From Bacteroidia bacterium (GTDB lineage: Bacteria > Bacteroidota > Bacteroidia > Bacteroidales > Prolixibacteraceae): DNA of 18,270 nucleotides. The position numbers and the translations under genes were made by a program. The DNA lies in assembly GCA_025358395.1 (NCBI GenBank), contig JANYJT010000156.1:1-18270 (forward strand). Direction: 5' to 3'. The notes under the pieces were generated by a model. The model searched no databases. It worked only from the letters and a program-made list of their open reading frames with translations, and was not told where the DNA came from. This document shows, one piece after another, positions 14,556 through 18,270 of this stretch (the first letter of the stretch is position 1; every line of letters starts with the position of its first letter).

Positions 14556-17500
14556 TTATTCTAAGTTTACACTTAAGCCCAGTCCCCTGAGTTCGTGCAA
14601 CAGAACGTTCAATGATTCCGGAATACCGGGTTGAGGCATCGGATCTCCTTTGACAATGGCTTCGTAAGCTTTCGCACGACCCATCACGTCATCAGATTTC
14701 ACGGTCAGAATCTCCTGCAAGATATTTGATGCACCGAAAGCTTCCAATGCCCAAACCTCCATCTCACCGAAACGCTGTCCTCCGAACTGTGCCTTACCTC
14801 CAAGCGGCTGCTGGGTAATCAGTGAATAAGGACCAATTGAACGGGCATGCATCTTGTCTTCCACCATGTGGCCGAGTTTCAGCATGTATATGATGCCAAC
14901 AGTGGCAGGCTGGTCAAATTTCTCACCGGTTTCACCATCGTGTAACCAGGTTTTTCCAAAACGTGAAACCCCAGCTTTTTCAGTATATTCAGTAATCTGA
15001 TCGAGTGTTGCACCATCAAAGATCGGAGTGGCAAATTTAACGCCCAGCTCTTTCCCGGCCCAGCCAAGAACAGTTTCATAGATCTGTCCGAGGTTCATAC
15101 GGGAAGGCACACCAAGTGGATTCAATACGATATCTACGGGAGTACCATCTGAAAGGAAAGGCATGTCTTCGTCGCGAACGATCCGGGAAACGATACCCTT
15201 GTTTCCGTGACGACCGGCCATTTTATCTCCAATCTGAAGTTTGCGCTTTTTAGCAATGTAAACTTTTGCCAGCTGAAGAATTCCTGCAGGAAGCTCGTCA
15301 CCAATGGTAACGTTGTAACGCTTGCGACGCGCAACAGCCTCCGCCTCTTTATATTTCATGATGAAATTGTTCACTAGCGCGTAGATCATATCGTTTTTAT
15401 CCTTGTCGGTTGTCCACTTACCAGGATTAACATTCATATAATCAATCATCTGAAGTTGCTTCTGAGTAAATTTCACCCCTTTCGGAATCAAATCGGTATT
15501 GAAATAATCTTTCACTCCCTGAGAAGTTTTTCCGTTGACAAGATTGAACAGTTTTTCAACAAGGATATCTCTCAATTTGTTGGTTTCGACTTCGAAATCA
15601 CGGTCAATCTGTTCGAGAAGCGGTTTTGTCGCTACTTTCCCTTTTTTCTCTTTGACGACCCTTGAGAAAAGTTTCTTGTCGATGACCACACCGTTGAGTG
15701 ATGGGGAGGCCTTCAAGGAAGCATCTTTCACATCACCTGCCTTGTCGCCGAAGATGGCGCGTAACAGTTTTTCTTCCGGTGAAGGATCTGACTCACCTTT
15801 TGGCGTAATCTTTCCTATCAGGATATCGCCTGGTTTTACAATGGCACCGATACGGATCAATCCATTTTCATCCAGGTTGCGGGTAGCTTCCTCGCTGACA
15901 TTCGGAATATCAGAAGTAAATTCTTCAGATCCCCTCTTGGTGTCACGAACTTCGAGCGAATATTCATCGACGTGGATAGAGGTAAAAATATCGTCGCGAA
16001 CAATCCTTTCGGAGATCACAATGGCATCCTCATAGTTGTAACCCTGCCAGGGCATAAAAGCTACCTTCAGGTTACGGCCTAATGCAAGTTCCCCGCCGGC
16101 GGTGGCATAACCTTCGGTCATGATATCGCCTGCATCTACACGCATGCCCTTCTTAACCATTGGTTTAAGGTCAATGCAAGTACCTTGATTGGTTTTCTTG
16201 TATTTTGGTAATGTATATGTTTTTGTTTCCAAATCGAAACTGACATAACGCTCTTCATCAGTCATATCATAGCGAACGACGATCTTGTCGGCGTCCACAT
16301 ATTCAATGACTCCGGGGCCTTCAGCCACAATGTTGATACGGGCATCTTTGGCGATGTTGCGCTCAAGACCTGTACCTACAATGGGAGATTCCGGACGCAT
16401 CAACGGAACAGCCTGACGCATCATGTTCGAACCCATCAATGCGCGGTTGGCGTCATCATGTTCAAGGAATGTGATCAGCGATGCCGCAATCGAAGCAATC
16501 TGGTTGGGACCAACGTCCATCAGATCGGCATCTTCGCGGTTCGCCAGTGGATAATCGGCATCCAGACGGGCCTTCACCTTTGGATTGATAAAACGACCAT
16601 CTGCATCAATCAATGCGTTGGCCTGGGCTATAATTTTTCCTTCTTCCTCTTCTGCTGTATAGTAGGTAACGTCATCGTTTTTCAGATTGACTTTCCCATG
16701 ATCCGATTTGCGGTAAGGAGTTGAAATAAATCCAAGGTTGTTGATTTTCGCAAAAACGCAAAGCGAGGAGATCAAACCAATGTTTGGTCCTTCAGGCGTT
16801 TCGATCGGACACAAACGACCGTAGTGTGTGTAGTGAACGTCACGGACTTCGAATCCGGCTCTTTCACGGGAAAGACCGCCTGGTCCCAAAGCAGACATAC
16901 GACGTTTGTGCGTCATCTCTGCCAAAGGATTGGTTTGATCCATGAACTGAGACAATGCATTCGTCCCAAAGAATGAGTTAATTACAGAAGACAATGTCTT
17001 GGAATTAATCAAATCAATTGGAGTGAACACCTCATTGTCACGAACATTCATTCTTTCACGAATGGTTCTGGCCATTCTGGCCAGGCCAACGGCAAACTGG
17101 GTAAACATCTGCTCGCCAACCGTTCTTACACGTCTGTTGGACAAGTGGTCGATGTCATCCACGTCTGTTTTAGAGTTGACCAGTTTGATCAGGTACTTGA
17201 TGATTTCAATGATGTCGTGGTTTGTTAATACACGGGTAGTCATCTCGATGTTCAGACCTAATTTTTTGTTGATACGATAACGGCCAACTTCACCAAGATC
17301 ATAACGAACCTCAGAGAAGAAAAGCTTGTCAATCACATCTCTTGCGGTTGCCTCATCCGGCGGTTCAGAATTCCTGAGCTGACGGTAAATATAAAGCACA
17401 GCCTCCTTTTCAGAGTTACACTGATCTTTTTGCAAGGTATTGTAGATGATGGCATAGTCACCGTTGACGGCATCCTCTTTGTGCAAAAGGATGGTTTTAG

Positions 17501-18270
17501 AGCCTGATTCCAGAATTTCATCTACATGTTCGTTGGTGATGACAACCTCACGGTCGACAATCACTTCATTTCTTTCGATGGAGACTACCTCGCCGGTATC
17601 TTCATCAACGAAATCTTCCACCCAGGTTTTCAAAACGCGGGCAGCAAGCTTTCGTCCGACAACCTTTTTAAGGGCTGCCTTTGAAATTTTGATCTCATCG
17701 GCGAGGTCAAAGATTTCCAGAATATCTTTATCGCTTTCGTATCCGATCGCACGCAAAAGAGTCGTTACGGGTAACTTTTTCTTCCGGTCGATGTAAGCAT
17801 ACATCACGTTGTTGATGTCTGTGGCAAATTCAATCCAGGAACCCTTGAACGGGATCACGCGGGCCGAATAAAGCTTCGTGCCATTGGCATGGACGCTCTG
17901 ACCGAAGAAAACCCCAGGAGAACGGTGAAGCTGGGAAACAACAACCCTCTCGGCACCATTGATAACAAATGAGCCTGTTTGAGTCATATATGGAACTGTC
18001 CCCAGATAGACATCCTGAACCACGGTATCAAAATCTTCGTGTTCAGGGTCGGTACAGAACAATTTAAGCTTTGCTTTTAGGGGGACACTAAATGTTAGTC
18101 CACGCTCGATACACTCTTCAATGCTGTATCTCGGTGGATCGACCTGATAGTCAATAAACTCTAAAACAAAATTATTTCTCGTATCGGAAATAGGGAAATT
18201 TTCCTGAAAAACCTTGAAAAGACCTTCAATTTTGCGATCTTCCGGAGAGGTTCCCAATTGGAAAAATTCT
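14556..18270 (-). CDS. rpoB: DNA-directed RNA polymerase subunit beta, 5' end outside the window
   Basis: This is the second largest RNA polymerase subunit, forming the catalytic centre with RpoC. The frame is open to the right edge. The residues before the apparent TTG start read [13 protein letters not shown] and continue the protein, so about 35 N-terminal residues are missing and TTG is an internal Leu codon. Landmarks are the rifampicin pocket (about 16880-16975: [21 protein letters not shown], all positions of the sensitive type), [18 protein letters not shown], the [12 protein letters not shown] signature with its catalytic lysines, and the C-terminal clamp contact [24 protein letters not shown]. 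It ends in LGLSVNLE. It is followed by a hairpin and rpoC. Confidence 0.99.
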   Translation of the reverse strand, partial: EFFQLGTSPEDRKIEGLFKVFQENFPISDTRNNFVLEFIDYQVDPPRYSIEECIERGLTFSVPLKAKLKLFCTDPEHEDFDTVVQDVYLGTVPYMTQTGSFVINGAERVVVSQLHRSPGVFFGQSVHANGTKLYSARVIPFKGSWIEFATDINNVMYAYIDRKKKLPVTTLLRAIGYESDKDILEIFDLADEIKISKAALKKVVGRKLAARVLKTWVEDFVDEDTGEVVSIERNEVIVDREVVITNEHVDEILESGSKTILLHKEDAVNGDYAIIYNTLQKDQCNSEKEAVLYIYRQLRNSEPPDEATARDVIDKLFFSEVRYDLGEVGRYRINKKLGLNIEMTTRVLTNHDIIEIIKYLIKLVNSKTDVDDIDHLSNRRVRTVGEQMFTQFAVGLARMARTIRERMNVRDNEVFTPIDLINSKTLSSVINSFFGTNALSQFMDQTNPLAEMTHKRRMSALGPGGLSRERAGFEVRDVHYTHYGRLCPIETPEGPNIGLISSLCVFAKINNLGFISTPYRKSDHGKVNLKNDDVTYYTAEEEEGKIIAQANALIDADGRFINPKVKARLDADYPLANREDADLMDVGPNQIASIAASLITFLEHDDANRALMGSNMMRQAVPLMRPESPIVGTGLERNIAKDARINIVAEGPGVIEYVDADKIVVRYDMTDEERYVSFDLETKTYTLPKYKKTNQGTCIDLKPMVKKGMRVDAGDIMTEGYATAGGELALGRNLKVAFMPWQGYNYEDAIVISERIVRDDIFTSIHVDEYSLEVRDTKRGSEEFTSDIPNVSEEATRNLDENGLIRIGAIVKPGDILIGKITPKGESDPSPEEKLLRAIFGDKAGDVKDASLKASPSLNGVVIDKKLFSRVVKEKKGKVATKPLLEQIDRDFEVETNKLRDILVEKLFNLVNGKTSQGVKDYFNTDLIPKGVKFTQKQLQMIDYMNVNPGKWTTDKDKNDMIYALVNNFIMKYKEAEAVARRKRYNVTIGDELPAGILQLAKVYIAKKRKLQIGDKMAGRHGNKGIVSRIVRDEDMPFLSDGTPVDIVLNPLGVPSRMNLGQIYETVLGWAGKELGVKFATPIFDGATLDQITEYTEKAGVSRFGKTWLHDGETGEKFDQPATVGIIYMLKLGHMVEDKMHARSIGPYSLITQQPLGGKAQFGGQRFGEMEVWALEAFGASNILQEILTVKSDDVMGRAKAYEAIVKGDPMPQPGIPESLNVLLHELRGLGLSVNLE

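Noticed and set aside
16880..16975. Possible rifampicin-resistance changes in RpoB
   Set aside because: The Asp, His and Ser positions that usually mutate ([14 protein letters not shown]) are all of the sensitive type.
10504..17796. Many open frames of 60-170 codons opposite to rpoC and rpoB
   Set aside because: They are antisense to highly conserved genes with strong codon bias, show no domain-like sequence, and arise from that bias.
1..18270. CRISPR arrays, tRNA or rRNA genes, insertion sequences, phage or defence genes
   Set aside because: I looked for spaced direct repeats, tRNA-like folds, transposase and nuclease motifs on both strands and found none that hold up.

Overview
The window most likely comes from a member of the Bacteroidota, probably an anaerobic or facultative Bacteroidales/Marinilabiliales-type lineage. 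The reasons are promoters of the TTTG-N(18-20)-TAnnTTTG type, starts that mostly lack a Shine-Dalgarno sequence, a DUF3467 gene directly after rpoC, and the character of the RpoB and RpoC proteins. The species cannot be named from this sequence alone.

Layout from left to right. (1) Positions 1-358 hold no gene. They carry two promoters firing to the left, off the window edge, with a terminator-like hairpin between them. (2) Positions 359-4094 are a leftward operon etfB-etfA-acyl-CoA dehydrogenase with a clear promoter. It encodes a flavin electron-transfer module for acyl-CoA oxidation or reduction, and its EtfB carries the DGDTAQVGP motif typical of electron-bifurcating ETFs. (3) At 4272-4565 is a 97-residue relic: a signal peptide joined directly to the C-terminal tail of a GH92 alpha-mannosidase. 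(4) At 4698-5276 is a DUF308/HdeD-like membrane protein on the plus strand, followed by a short convergent gap with small palindromes. (5) Positions 5484-7709 hold a tight leftward pair, a DegT-family PLP aminotransferase and a Gfo/Idh/MocA NAD(P)-dependent oxidoreductase. A cupin-AraC regulator is transcribed divergently from them (7870-8745). (6) A 7 x 7 bp tandem repeat precedes an exported glycerophosphodiester phosphodiesterase (8875-9777). (7) Two hairpins, one of them a perfect 19-bp inverted repeat, separate this gene from the leftward rpoB-rpoC-DUF3467 operon (9857-18270). The 5' end of rpoB lies beyond the right edge.

How the parts work together. The ETF and dehydrogenase should form one redox unit. 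The oxidoreductase and aminotransferase could act in sequence (alcohol to ketone to amine) on a sugar or cyclitol, perhaps controlled by the AraC protein. RpoB and RpoC are the two large subunits of RNA polymerase, co-transcribed with a small protein of unknown role.

Most of the window is housekeeping sequence, and I do not see a clear new defence, mobile or RNA-guided system. The observations most worth checking are the GH92 relic, the intrinsic-terminator-shaped hairpin between rpoB and rpoC, the possible small transcript at about 91-206, the oxidoreductase/aminotransferase cassette, and the bifurcating-type ETF paired with a long acyl-CoA dehydrogenase.
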